From contig CAZDPJ010000009.1 in NCBI GenBank assembly GCA_964507405.1, positions 1 to 44,880 of the forward strand: a DNA stretch of 44,880 nt, written 5' to 3'. A program made the position numbers and the translations under genes. Under the pieces are notes generated by a model, which did not search any database, was not told the origin of the DNA, and was given only the letters and a program-made list of their open reading frames with translations. Source of the DNA: UMGS75 sp964507405 (GTDB lineage: Bacteria; Bacillota_I; Bacilli_A; ML615J-28; CAG-313). Of this stretch, positions 8,659-16,557 are shown one piece after another (positions within the stretch are counted from its first letter, which is position 1; every line of letters starts with the position of its first letter).

Positions 8659-9006
8659 TTAAACTAAAACATCTCCATTTTTAATGCCGATTGCTATAAT
8701 CAAATATACAATTCCCGCAACAAACCAAACAGCAGACATCGTTAAAGCCATTATACCACATGCTTTACTACGATTACTCCATTTTTCACGCCATAATACA
8801 TATAAAACGAAACCTGCAGGAGGTAATAAAAAGCCAATTAATTGCCATATAAATAAAGGAGTACGGTCGTCAATTACTGTAGTATTACTTGAAATAACGA
8901 CTTCAGTTTCTTCCTTAACATAAAGTTCATATCCACAATCTTCACATTGTTTATTATTTATATCTTGTTCTTTCATGCATTTAGGACATACTTTTGTTTT
9001 TGCCAT
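8659..9006 (-). CDS. Zinc-ribbon membrane protein, unknown function
   Basis: About 115 residues. The N-terminus is a zinc ribbon (CPKC at 8-11 and CEDC around 22-25), followed by a short linker and two membrane helices (about 52-72 and 85-108). The loop between the helices is basic (REKWSNRSKA), so the ribbon is probably cytoplasmic. I do not recognise a function; small proteins with a double-cysteine ribbon and two helices are common in Bacillota. The start at 9006 is chosen because GAGG lies upstream of it; the ATG eight codons earlier has no ribosome site. A 140-base AT-rich stretch separates it from rpmG. Confidence 0.7.
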   Translation of the reverse strand: MAKTKVCPKCMKEQDINNKQCEDCGYELYVKEETEVVISSNTTVIDDRTPLFIWQLIGFLLPPAGFVLYVLWREKWSNRSKACGIMALTMSAVWFVAGIVYLIIAIGIKNGDVLV

Positions 9007-9069
9007 ATTATTTATCCTCTCAATCATCAAATTAATTTTATCACATTTTTAAAAAAATGTCAAATAGTA

Positions 9070-9657
9070 CTATTTATTTTGATTATTATCACTATTTTGA
9101 CCTTTTAATAAATCTCTGATTTCTGTTAATAATAAAGTATTTTCAGATACAGATTCAGTTTCTTCTGCAGGTGCTTCTTCTTCAACAACTTCTTCTTTTT
9201 CTTCTTCTTTTTTACGAAGTTTTTCAGCTGTTTCTTTTGCTTTTTTAGCTACAGCACTACAAATTTTAATAATTGCAAATAAGATAATCGCAATTAATAA
9301 GAAATCAATAACAGCTTGAATTAATGCTCCCCAAGAAATAACAATATCATTGACTGGAACAATAAGTTCTTCACCTACCGCACTTGCAAGTCCATTTGCG
9401 ACATCAGTTTCAGTTGCGATAGTATGACTTTTTAAAACTGTAATTAATGATTCGGATAAATTTGTATCACCAATTAGCCAAGCAATTAATGGAGAAATAA
9501 TATTTTTATTTATCGCATTAACAATGCTTGTAAATGCACCACCTAAAATAACACCAATAGCAAGAGCTAAAGCATTTCCTTTATTTATAAATGCAAGGAA
9601 TTCTTTAAATAGTCCTTCTCTTTTAGCTTTTTTTTCTTCTTTTGTTCTTTTAGCCAT
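9070..9657 (-). CDS. mscL: Large-conductance mechanosensitive channel MscL
   Basis: Pentameric tension-gated channel that releases solutes on hypo-osmotic shock. The family signature is clear: FKEFLAFINKGNALALAIGVILGGAFTSIVNA contains the amphipathic N-terminal helix and the pore helix. A second membrane helix lies at about 108-130 (IQAVIDFLLIAIILFAIIK). At 195 residues it is longer than the usual 130-150. It has an extra periplasmic-loop segment (about 70-100) and a long charged C-terminal tail rich in K and then E (about 137-165). The gene start overlaps the stop of the upstream gene by 8 bases (ATGGCTAA), so it is translationally coupled to the cyclophilin/AlkD/ADH unit. Confidence 0.93.
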   Translation of the reverse strand: MAKRTKEEKKAKREGLFKEFLAFINKGNALALAIGVILGGAFTSIVNAINKNIISPLIAWLIGDTNLSESLITVLKSHTIATETDVANGLASAVGEELIVPVNDIVISWGALIQAVIDFLLIAIILFAIIKICSAVAKKAKETAEKLRKKEEEKEEVVEEEAPAEETESVSENTLLLTEIRDLLKGQNSDNNQNK

Positions 9658-11533
9658 TAAGTTTACCTCCTTTAGCTAGATTAAATATATTCATAATATC
9701 ATTTTTATTTAAATTTCTAATACCTGGTAATTCTACAGTATCACCTTTAGTTATTCTATCTGCTAAGAATTCTAATTTAGATTCATCAATATTTAATTCT
9801 TCAAGTGTTGTTGGCATACCAAGTTCTTTAAAGTATGTTTCAAAATGAAAGATAGTTAAAAAAGCAGCTGTTTTTTCATCTTTTGACTTATCAATATTAA
9901 AAACATTATAACCAAGTCTACTAAATAAATAAATACTATCCATAAATACATACTTAGCCCATGCAATAAATAAAACGGATAGGCCGGCTCCATGAGCTAC
10001 ATTATCAAACATTCCTGTAATTTCATGTTCTAATTTATGGACTGTAAAATACATTTTACTACCAAGTCCTGTTAAACCATTATGTGAGAAACTACTTGCA
10101 ATCATTAAAGTACTTCTTGCTTCATAGTCAGTAGGATCTTTAATTGCGACCCTTCCAGCATCTATTACCGCCTTTAATAGGCCTTCACCAATATTCATCG
10201 CAAATTCATTATTGCCTTTATCAGTTAAATAACGTTCAACGGTATGCATTAAAATATCAACAATTCCACAAGCAGTTTGATATTTAGAAACTGAATAAGT
10301 TAACTTTGGATTTAAGATACTAAATAATGGTCTAATTAAATCACTGTTAAACCCACTTTTAACATTAGTTTCATCATTAGTTATAACGCATGAATTACTA
10401 AGTTCACTTCCAGCTGCACTAATTGTTAAAATTGTGCCAATTGGAAAAGCTTTAGTTGGAGTTACTTCATGACTATTTAAAAGCCAAGGGTCACAGTCTA
10501 AATAAACCCCACAAGCAATAGCCTTAGCAGAATCAATTACTGAACCACCACCAACAGCTAAAATAAAATCAACTTCTTCTTTTTTAGCAAGTTCTATTCC
10601 TTTTTTTACTAATGATAATTTAGGGTTAGCTTCTACATTTCCAAGTTCAACAAACTCAAGTTTTGCTTTTTTAAACGAACTAATTACTTTATCATAAAGT
10701 CCTATTTCTTTTATAGAATTTTTTCCATAATGAAATAAAACCTTTCTAAAACCATATGACTTAATAATTTCTCCAACTTCTCTTTCTTTTCTATCTCCAA
10801 AATAAATTTTTGTTGGAGAACAAAATTCAAAATCCAACATTTTATACCCCCCCTTCTTATATTTTTTTAAAATTATTTTTTGTTCAACCGTTATACGGAA
10901 AGATTCAATTGCTTTTTGAAGTGACTTTTGATACACAAATTCACTTTTATTTCTAATAGTTTGTAATAATAATAATACTTCATCAAAATAATATATTAAG
11001 CATGTAGCAAAGTACCAAGATACGGCCATATCAAAATAATATTCTCCAAATTCACAATTTAAAATGTCTGAAAAGATATTATTAGGGTCATCTTTGGAAA
11101 AATATTTGATTAAAAAGATAACAGCAAATCTTTTTTCAAAAATACCTTCTTTTTTTAACATTTTCTTACACCAAGCAAATAATACTGGATAATCTTTATT
11201 TTTAAACTTCGTACTCATCACTGTTGTATCACATACAGCCCAATTATCTACATTTTTACTAAATTTTTCTAACTTTTCAAGTTTATCTAAAATATCATTT
11301 TTTTGATAACTAATTAATAATCCTTTTAACAAATCAAGTTCTAAATATTCTGTATCATCTATACTATTAATTAGTTCATCAGCGTTATCTTTTTCTAATT
11401 TAGCTATTTTTTTAATTTCACTAACTTTATTACCAATAATTTGAGCATTGGTCTGAACTAATTTCTTATTAAATTTTCTTAAGGATTCATCATGAATACT
11501 AAGAAAATAAGAAATAATTTCATCTTTATTCAT
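9650..11533 (-). CDS. AlkD-like repair protein fused in frame to iron-containing alcohol dehydrogenase
   Basis: One open frame of 627 residues that looks like two genes. Residues 1-231 form an AlkD-like HEAT-repeat fold: VDNWAVCDTTV, FEKRFAVIFLIKYF, YYFDMAVSWYF and KSLQKAIESFR match the family pattern. The arginine expected shortly after the conserved tryptophan (W-A-L-R-E in AlkD) appears replaced. Residues 232-627 are a complete group III iron-dependent alcohol dehydrogenase of the YugJ/BDH type, beginning MLDFEFCSPTKIYFG. It has the NAD-binding GGGSVIDSAKAIA and metal-site histidines in the HTVERY and HGAGLSVLF segments. The ADH ATG at 10840 has its own AAGAAGGGGG ribosome site. The two parts are joined by a run of seven G; one more G would stop the AlkD part just before the ADH start. 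The natural state may therefore be two coupled genes. The unit lies between ppiB (1-base overlap) and mscL (8-base overlap). Confidence 0.82.
   Translation of the reverse strand: MNKDEIISYFLSIHDESLRKFNKKLVQTNAQIIGNKVSEIKKIAKLEKDNADELINSIDDTEYLELDLLKGLLISYQKNDILDKLEKLEKFSKNVDNWAVCDTTVMSTKFKNKDYPVLFAWCKKMLKKEGIFEKRFAVIFLIKYFSKDDPNNIFSDILNCEFGEYYFDMAVSWYFATCLIYYFDEVLLLLQTIRNKSEFVYQKSLQKAIESFRITVEQKIILKKYKKGGYKMLDFEFCSPTKIYFGDRKEREVGEIIKSYGFRKVLFHYGKNSIKEIGLYDKVISSFKKAKLEFVELGNVEANPKLSLVKKGIELAKKEEVDFILAVGGGSVIDSAKAIACGVYLDCDPWLLNSHEVTPTKAFPIGTILTISAAGSELSNSCVITNDETNVKSGFNSDLIRPLFSILNPKLTYSVSKYQTACGIVDILMHTVERYLTDKGNNEFAMNIGEGLLKAVIDAGRVAIKDPTDYEARSTLMIASSFSHNGLTGLGSKMYFTVHKLEHEITGMFDNVAHGAGLSVLFIAWAKYVFMDSIYLFSRLGYNVFNIDKSKDEKTAAFLTIFHFETYFKELGMPTTLEELNIDESKLEFLADRITKGDTVELPGIRNLNKNDIMNIFNLAKGGKLNG
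10847..10853 (-). other. G7 homopolymer at the AlkD/ADH junction
   Basis: Seven consecutive G on the minus strand form both the junction codons (GGG GGG) of the fused frame and the core of a ribosome site for the ATG at 10840. With eight G the upstream frame would read GGG GGG GTA TAA and stop. This is a candidate slippage or assembly-error site. Confidence 0.7.
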
Positions 11534-12042
11534 TAATCAATAACCTTAATACTAACTATTTTAATATCTAATGTTGGAAAATCGGTAAATCCACCTCCAA
11601 TATTCATTGTTTGAATACCAGCAACCTTAAGAACTACTTCATTACTTTCTTCATCAATAGTTTTACCAAATGCGGCATACTCTCCATCAAGCCAGTTTGC
11701 ATTTCCTGCACAAATAAAAAATTGTGAAGTTGCACTATTAGGGTCACTTGTACGAGCCATCGAAATAACACCTAATTCATGTTTCAATGGATTAGTAAAG
11801 CCATTGCTTGTAAATTCCCCTTCAATTTTTTCTGCTTCGCCTAATTCCATTAAAGTATTATTCTCAATTTTATAACCACCAGTTTGGATCATAAATCCAT
11901 TAATAATTCGGTGAAAAACAGTACCATTATAATAGTTTTCATTCACTAATTTAATAAAATTTTCAACTGTTTTAGGTGCTATATTAGGATATAATTCAAG
12001 TCTGATTAAATCATCTGTATTTAACAATATTTCTACCTTCAT
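11533..12042 (-). CDS. ppiB: Cyclophilin-type peptidyl-prolyl cis-trans isomerase
   Basis: Cytoplasmic cyclophilin of 169 residues with no signal peptide. The active-site segment is VFHRIINGFMIQTGG, with the catalytic arginine in FHRI. The distal part SQFFICAGNANWLDGEYAAFGKT holds the conserved F, W and FGK positions. A short insertion (MELGEAEKIEGEF) sits before the NPLKHELGVISMARTSDPNSATSQFF block, as in the PpiB forms of several Bacillota. It is first in a unit with the AlkD/ADH frame, whose start overlaps its stop (TAATG). An AAGGAGC ribosome site precedes the ATG. Confidence 0.93.
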   Translation of the reverse strand: MKVEILLNTDDLIRLELYPNIAPKTVENFIKLVNENYYNGTVFHRIINGFMIQTGGYKIENNTLMELGEAEKIEGEFTSNGFTNPLKHELGVISMARTSDPNSATSQFFICAGNANWLDGEYAAFGKTIDEESNEVVLKVAGIQTMNIGGGFTDFPTLDIKIVSIKVID

Positions 12043-12113
12043 AATTTTGCTCCTTATACCTATATTATTATATCATATTATTATTTTTTTTAGTTTTTTT
12101 TACATTTTTAAAT

Positions 12114-12137
12114 AAAAAAAGCTATGAAACCATAGCT
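12114..12137 (-). terminator. Terminator of the phoH-recO cluster
   Basis: A 7-bp stem (AGCTATG at 12120-12126 with CATAGCT at 12131-12137) and a 4-nt loop is followed on the minus strand by a T-run. It sits directly after the recO stop. Confidence 0.8.
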
Positions 12138-12138
12138 C

Positions 12139-12876
12139 TTAAATTATCATTTTAGTTACTTTTTTTGCTTTACTTTCAAAATCTAAATGCTTTTGATAAT
12201 ATAAATCCATTATACCAAGAATTTTATCAATATCTTTTTTGATAATATTAATAAATAAAGCATCAACTTTATTTAATTTAATATACATAAGTAGTTCAAG
12301 GGTTTTCGTTTCTTCATTATTTAAATCATAGATATTATCATAATTACATTTTTTACATCTAATTCCACCATCATAAATACTAAATACACCATCTGATACT
12401 TTACTACCACAATTTATACAATGTTTTAATTCAGGTGCAATCCCTAATAAATAAGTAAGTTTCACTTCAAATAAGGCAAGAATAGCAGAACAATCTATAT
12501 CTTTTTTTAAAAGTTCAAGAATTTCAAGAAAGAAAAAATATAAAGTTTCTGAATTTGTTACTTGTTCTGAAAAAACGATTATTTTTTCTAATATTGGATA
12601 AAAACAAATCATTTTGTTTATATCTTGTTTAATTATTAAATAACTATCTATAATTGAGCCTTCAGTTAACGTATTAAGTCCATCAGTTGAAGTTGCCATA
12701 AAAGATATTTTTGTTAGTGGTTCTGCTAAAAGGCGAGTTCCACCAGATAACTTCTTCGCACCCTTTATTATATAACTTTTTTTGCCATTTTTAGTAATAA
12801 TATCACAAATTACAGCTTGTTCTTTATAATCTACTACCTTGAGTACGATACCTTCTGCCTGGATTATTTGCTTCAT
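12139..12876 (-). CDS. recO: DNA repair protein RecO
   Basis: RecO of 245 residues, which works with RecF and RecR to load RecA on SSB-coated gaps and anneals single strands. The N-terminal OB fold starts with AEGIVLKVVDYKEQAVICDIITKNGKKSYIIKGAKK. The C-terminal helical region carries a four-cysteine zinc site, CINCGSK and CKKC (about residues 158-180). It closes the phoH-ybeY-cdd-era-yqzL-recO cluster, a typical Bacillota arrangement. Its start lies inside the end of yqzL, overlapping by 53 bases, and its ribosome site (AAAGAAAGAAGAA) is weak, which suggests translational coupling. Confidence 0.9.
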   Translation of the reverse strand: MKQIIQAEGIVLKVVDYKEQAVICDIITKNGKKSYIIKGAKKLSGGTRLLAEPLTKISFMATSTDGLNTLTEGSIIDSYLIIKQDINKMICFYPILEKIIVFSEQVTNSETLYFFFLEILELLKKDIDCSAILALFEVKLTYLLGIAPELKHCINCGSKVSDGVFSIYDGGIRCKKCNYDNIYDLNNEETKTLELLMYIKLNKVDALFINIIKKDIDKILGIMDLYYQKHLDFESKAKKVTKMII

Positions 12877-12982
12877 ATTCTAGTTCTTCTTTCTTTCTTT
12901 GATAAAATTTATAATTTAAATAATCATCTATCTTTCCACTCTTTAAAAATTTATTCCATAATGTCTCTTCAAATTTATTCAT
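12824..12982 (-). CDS. yqzL: YqzL-like small protein
   Basis: Small basic protein of about 52 residues beginning MNKFEETLWNKFLKSGKIDDYLNY (shown in part). The pattern W-x-x-F-x-x-(S/T)-G-x-(I/L)-D-x-Y-L-x-Y matches the small YqzL family found between era and recO in Bacillus, and the gene is in that position here. The start is set at 12982 by a near-perfect ribosome site (AGGAGGAATCAT); the ATG ten codons upstream has none. It has a longer tail than the Bacillus protein (about 47 residues) and overlaps recO by 53 bases. The function is unknown in the family. Confidence 0.72.
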   Translation of the reverse strand: MNKFEETLWNKFLKSGKIDDYLNYKFYQRKKEELEYEANNPGRRYRTQGSRL

Positions 12983-13022
12983 ATGATTCCTCCTATATTT
13001 AGGATTCATCATTTTAAATTAT

Positions 13023-13925
13023 TTATACGTCTTTACTATATCCAAAATTTGAGAGTTGTGTTTGTTTATTACGCCAATTTTCCTCAACTTTTACAAATAA
13101 TTCTAAATAAACTTTAGTACCTAATATTTTAGCAATATCTTTTCTTGCAAGCATCCCAATTTCTTTAATTTTAGAGCCTTTTGAACCAATAATAATTTTC
13201 TTTTGTGACTGTCTTTCAACAACAATAGTCGCATGAATTTCAACTAAATCTTTTTTTGTTTCTTTAAAACTTTCAATTTCACAAGCAACACTATGAGGGA
13301 CTTCATCACTAGTTGTTAATAGAATTTTTTCTCTAATTATTTCACTAACTACAAATCGTTCAGGTTGATTTAATAATTGATCTTCAGGATAATACATAGG
13401 TCCAAAAGATAAATATGATTTAATTAAATCAACTAATTCATCAACTTGATAATTATTACTAGCACTTATTGATATACCACTTTTAAAAGGAAATGCTTTT
13501 CTAAAAGATTCCATATTATTTATTAAAGTTTCTTTATCTTTTACTAAATCAACCTTGTTAGCAACAAGAATGGTAGGGATTTTGGCTTTTAAGACTTCAT
13601 TAATCATTAGTTCATCTTCACTATCCATCTTTTTTGTTGCGTCAATCAAAAATAAAATAGCATCAACCCCAGATAAAGCACTACTTACATATTCATTCAT
13701 TATTTTTCCAAGTTCGGTTTTAGCTTTATGAAAGCCAGGTGTATCAATAAAAATAATTTGAGAACCGTCATCAGTATAAATACCTTGGATTTTATTTCTT
13801 GTTGTTTGGGCTTTTGGTGAAACAATTACTATTTTTTGTTTTAAAATTTGATTTAATAATGTGCTTTTTCCAACATTAGGTTTACCAATAATCGCAACAA
13901 AACCTGATTTAAATTCTTTATTCAT
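13023..13925 (-). CDS. era: GTPase Era
   Basis: Essential Ras-like GTPase of about 300 residues that binds the 3' end of 16S rRNA and checks small-subunit assembly. G1 is GKPNVGKST, G3 is DTPGF, G4 is NKVD and G5 lies in ISAS. The C-terminal KH domain carries IIIGSKGSKIKEIG. The start at 13925 (MNKEFKSGFVAIIG) follows GAGGAAG and overlaps the cdd stop by 8 bases; an in-frame ATG 13 codons upstream lies inside cdd and is unlikely. Co-transcribed with cdd, ybeY and phoH. Confidence 0.96.
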   Translation of the reverse strand: MNKEFKSGFVAIIGKPNVGKSTLLNQILKQKIVIVSPKAQTTRNKIQGIYTDDGSQIIFIDTPGFHKAKTELGKIMNEYVSSALSGVDAILFLIDATKKMDSEDELMINEVLKAKIPTILVANKVDLVKDKETLINNMESFRKAFPFKSGISISASNNYQVDELVDLIKSYLSFGPMYYPEDQLLNQPERFVVSEIIREKILLTTSDEVPHSVACEIESFKETKKDLVEIHATIVVERQSQKKIIIGSKGSKIKEIGMLARKDIAKILGTKVYLELFVKVEENWRNKQTQLSNFGYSKDV

Positions 13926-14322
13926 GTAAATCTTCCTCACTAAATGCGAAAGGTAGTAAGTCACTAACTTTCATTGACTTTGTTTTCTTATCTAAATTTA
14001 TTAATGTAATTATCGCGTCTTTATTCATTAATTCAACAATAACTTGGCGACACGCACCACAAGGATATAAAAGATCTTTTCCTTTACCCATAATGACAAG
14101 TTCACTAATGTCATCTTTACGATATCCTTTTGCGATTGCCGAAAACAAAGCTGTACGTTCAGCACAATTAGAAAGGCCATATGATGCATTTTCGACATTA
14201 CATCCAATTACATAATCACCATTTTTTAAAATAACAAGTGCACCTACTTTAAAATTAGAGTATTTAGCATATGCATTATTATATCCTTCTAATACTAATT
14301 TATATTTTTCTTCAAAGTTCAT
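13918..14322 (-). CDS. cdd: Cytidine deaminase
   Basis: Homotetrameric zinc enzyme of 134 residues that deaminates cytidine and deoxycytidine in pyrimidine salvage. The zinc and catalytic motifs are N-C-A-E-R in GLSNCAERTALF, with the catalytic glutamate, and PCGACRQV with two zinc cysteines. The substrate-binding CNVENASYG is also present. Length and motifs fit the small Bacillus-type enzyme. The gene sits between ybeY and era as in Bacillus, although the dgkA gene often found there is absent. A pyrimidine-nucleoside phosphorylase about 20 kb away could act in the same pathway. Confidence 0.96.
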   Translation of the reverse strand: MNFEEKYKLVLEGYNNAYAKYSNFKVGALVILKNGDYVIGCNVENASYGLSNCAERTALFSAIAKGYRKDDISELVIMGKGKDLLYPCGACRQVIVELMNKDAIITLINLDKKTKSMKVSDLLPFAFSEEDLHE

Positions 14323-14324
14323 TT

Positions 14325-14777
14325 TTATCTCCCAATTTTAATTTTTTTTAATATTTCATTTTGAATACTAAACATTTCTTCTTCTTGTTCTTTTGTTTGA
14401 TGATCATAACCTAAACTATGCAAAACACCATGAATTACTAAAAAAGAAAACTCCCTTAATGGGCTATGGCCATAATCTTCTGCTTGAGAATAGACTTTTT
14501 CATAACTAATAAAAATATCACCTAATTCTTCAGGAATGATTCCTTTTGGCATATCATCAATAGAAGCAAAAGTAATAACATCGGTTGGTCGGTCAATCCC
14601 ACGATATTCTTTATTTATCTTATGAATTTCATGATTATCAACAATAATAAAGCTAAGGTAATGAAGTTTATTTAATTTTTGATTAGCACAAATTTCATTT
14701 AATATTTCTTTTATTAAATGTTTAGGATTAAACTCTTCAATTTTATCTATCTTTCCATCTAAATTAAACTCAATCAT
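14325..14777 (-). CDS. ybeY: Endoribonuclease YbeY (rRNA maturation factor)
   Basis: Zinc-dependent RNase of about 150 residues involved in 16S rRNA 3' maturation and ribosome quality control. The metal motif HGVLHSLGYDH (H-x3-H-x5-H) is complete, and NKEYRGIDRPTDVITFA is the family's second signature. The start at 14777 is preferred because GGAGGA lies five bases before it and the start overlaps the phoH stop by 8 bases. A longer start at 14792 would lie inside phoH. Its place directly behind phoH is conserved in many bacteria. Confidence 0.95.
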   Translation of the reverse strand: MIEFNLDGKIDKIEEFNPKHLIKEILNEICANQKLNKLHYLSFIIVDNHEIHKINKEYRGIDRPTDVITFASIDDMPKGIIPEELGDIFISYEKVYSQAEDYGHSPLREFSFLVIHGVLHSLGYDHQTKEQEEEMFSIQNEILKKIKIGR

Positions 14778-15756
14778 TAGTTCCTCCTTCATATCTAGAT
14801 ATAATCTTTGATACTAGAGGATGCCTCATGACATCAAAACGATTAAAAGAAATAATTGAAATTCCATCTAAATATTGAAGAAGTTCAGTTGCTTCAATTA
14901 ATCCCGATTTTTCTCGATTTGGAAGGTCAATCTGCGTAATATCACCTGTAATTATCATTTTTGAATTAAATCCTAAACGCGTTACAAACATCTTCATTTG
15001 ATTAGTTGTTGTATTTTGAGCTTCATCTAAAATAATAACTGCACTATCTAAGGTTCTTCCACGCATATAAGCAAGTGGTGCAATCTCAATAACACCTTTT
15101 TCAATATATTTTTCCGTTTGTTCTTTACCAATAAATTCATATAAAGCATCATAAATAGGAATTAAATAAGGATCAACTTTTTCTTTTAAATCACCAGGTA
15201 AAAAACCAAGTTTCTCACCAGCTTCAACGACTGGACGCGTAATTACAATTTTTTTAATTTGATTCTTCTTAAGTAAACTAACTGCATATGCCACCGCAAG
15301 ATAGGTTTTTCCACTACCAGCTGAACCTTTTGCGAAAATAACACTATTCTTTTGCATTGCTTCTAAGTATATCATTTGATTCATTGTCTTTGGATATACT
15401 TTTTGTCCATCTTTTGTATGTAAGATTATTTTTTGATTTAAATAAAAATTTTTTATACCATTATGTGTAATTACATAATCTTTACTATCTTTAAAACATT
15501 GAACAATATAAATTAAATCTCTTTCTTGCCAAACAATTTTTTCATTAGTTAAAGCACTTAACATCTTAATTATTTCTTTTAATAAAGGTTCTACTTTATG
15601 ATTTAAATCATTATCTTCCATTAATAAAGTATTATTAACATGTTCTATTTTAACATTTAGTTCCATTTCTAATAAATTAATATTTCGATTTAAAGGCCCA
15701 ATAAAGGCTTGTTCAACATCTAAATTATCAAATATCCATAATATAAAAGTATTCAT
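14770..15756 (-). CDS. phoH: PhoH-like ATPase (PhoL)
   Basis: PhoH/PhoL family ATPase of about 328 residues. An N-terminal KH-like segment is followed by the ATPase core: Walker A GSAGSGKTYLAVA, Walker B VIILDEAQN and the adjacent TTTNQMKMFVTRLG. ARPVVEAGEKLGFLPGD-like sequence (here TRPVVEAGEKLGFLPGD) is diagnostic. The family is linked to rRNA processing with YbeY, the next gene. I set the start at 15756 because AAAGGATG precedes it; the ATG seven codons upstream overlaps that ribosome site. The gene ends in TGA, so TGA works as a stop here. Confidence 0.94.
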   Translation of the reverse strand: MNTFILWIFDNLDVEQAFIGPLNRNINLLEMELNVKIEHVNNTLLMEDNDLNHKVEPLLKEIIKMLSALTNEKIVWQERDLIYIVQCFKDSKDYVITHNGIKNFYLNQKIILHTKDGQKVYPKTMNQMIYLEAMQKNSVIFAKGSAGSGKTYLAVAYAVSLLKKNQIKKIVITRPVVEAGEKLGFLPGDLKEKVDPYLIPIYDALYEFIGKEQTEKYIEKGVIEIAPLAYMRGRTLDSAVIILDEAQNTTTNQMKMFVTRLGFNSKMIITGDITQIDLPNREKSGLIEATELLQYLDGISIISFNRFDVMRHPLVSKIISRYEGGTND

Positions 15757-15814
15757 TTCATCACATCCTTTTATCATTATATCACATTTTGCTAATTTTA
15801 GTTATAAATAAGAT

Positions 15815-15844
15815 AAAAAAAGACTATGCATAAAAATAGTCTTT
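15815..15844 (-). terminator. Terminator of the unknown gene and RNase J unit
   Basis: A 9-bp perfect stem (AAAGACTAT at 15819-15827 with ATAGTCTTT at 15836-15844) is followed on the minus strand by a T-run. It overlaps the stop codon of the gene at 15843-16499. Confidence 0.8.
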
Positions 15845-16499
15845 ACGAAACTTTCTCTAACATAAGTAATTTTTCAAAATTGCTTAATAAGACATCGGAA
15901 TCAAATGAAAACTTAAGAATTTTAGTATTTTTAGGAATTACTAAATCTTTTGTCTTTTCATAATATAAAAATACTTTTTCACTATCATCATAATCATTCA
16001 TTAGGGGGAAAGTTGAATTTATTAAATAAGTTTTATTATTAACAGATACAACTAAATCAACTAATTCTTTAGTATTTTCTTTTTGAATAACTCCTCTTAA
16101 AAATATTTCACCGTTCGTTTCTAATTTTAACATATAAAAAGAACAAATTGAAATCCATAAATTCTTTTTTTCAAATATTTCTTTCGTTTTGATAGAATAA
16201 AAATGAACTATAATGTATTCTCTTTTATAAAGTACTTTTCTAATTAAATTATTTTTCAAGTAGTCTTTTAATATTTCAAATAATATTTTAACTTGACTAT
16301 TATCTAAATTAAGTAAACTAACAATCATCGTTGTATCTTTAAAATAAGTTGTTAATTTATTTCCAATTATTTTATTAATGAATTCATACCATTTAAAAGG
16401 ATAAGTACTCCCAATTTCATATGTTTTTTTTATAAATTCAAGTTCTAAGTAAGAATAATCATAATAATTAATATTAAAAGATTGGCTTATTAAATAGTT
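15843..16499 (-). CDS. Protein of unknown function
   Basis: About 218 residues, predicted soluble, with no signal peptide or membrane helix. I do not recognise a family. The N-terminal half is rich in aromatic and basic residues; the C-terminal half looks like alternating beta strands (GEIFLRGVIQ, ELVDLVVSVNNKTYLINSTF). The gene follows the RNase J2-like gene by 58 bases on the same strand and ends in a terminator in front of phoH, so it is probably co-transcribed with the RNase. The start at 16499 is chosen because GGTGATGATA precedes it; an upstream ATG seven codons earlier is possible. It may be lineage-specific. Confidence 0.65.
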   Translation of the reverse strand, partial: NYLISQSFNINYYDYSYLELEFIKKTYEIGSTYPFKWYEFINKIIGNKLTTYFKDTTMIVSLLNLDNSQVKILFEILKDYLKNNLIRKVLYKREYIIVHFYSIKTKEIFEKKNLWISICSFYMLKLETNGEIFLRGVIQKENTKELVDLVVSVNNKTYLINSTFPLMNDYDDSEKVFLYYEKTKDLVIPKNTKILKFSFDSDVLLSNFEKLLMLEKVS

Positions 16500-16557
16500 C
16501 ATTATCATCACCATAATCATTATATGTGATGAATACTATAAAAATGCCAATCTTCTT

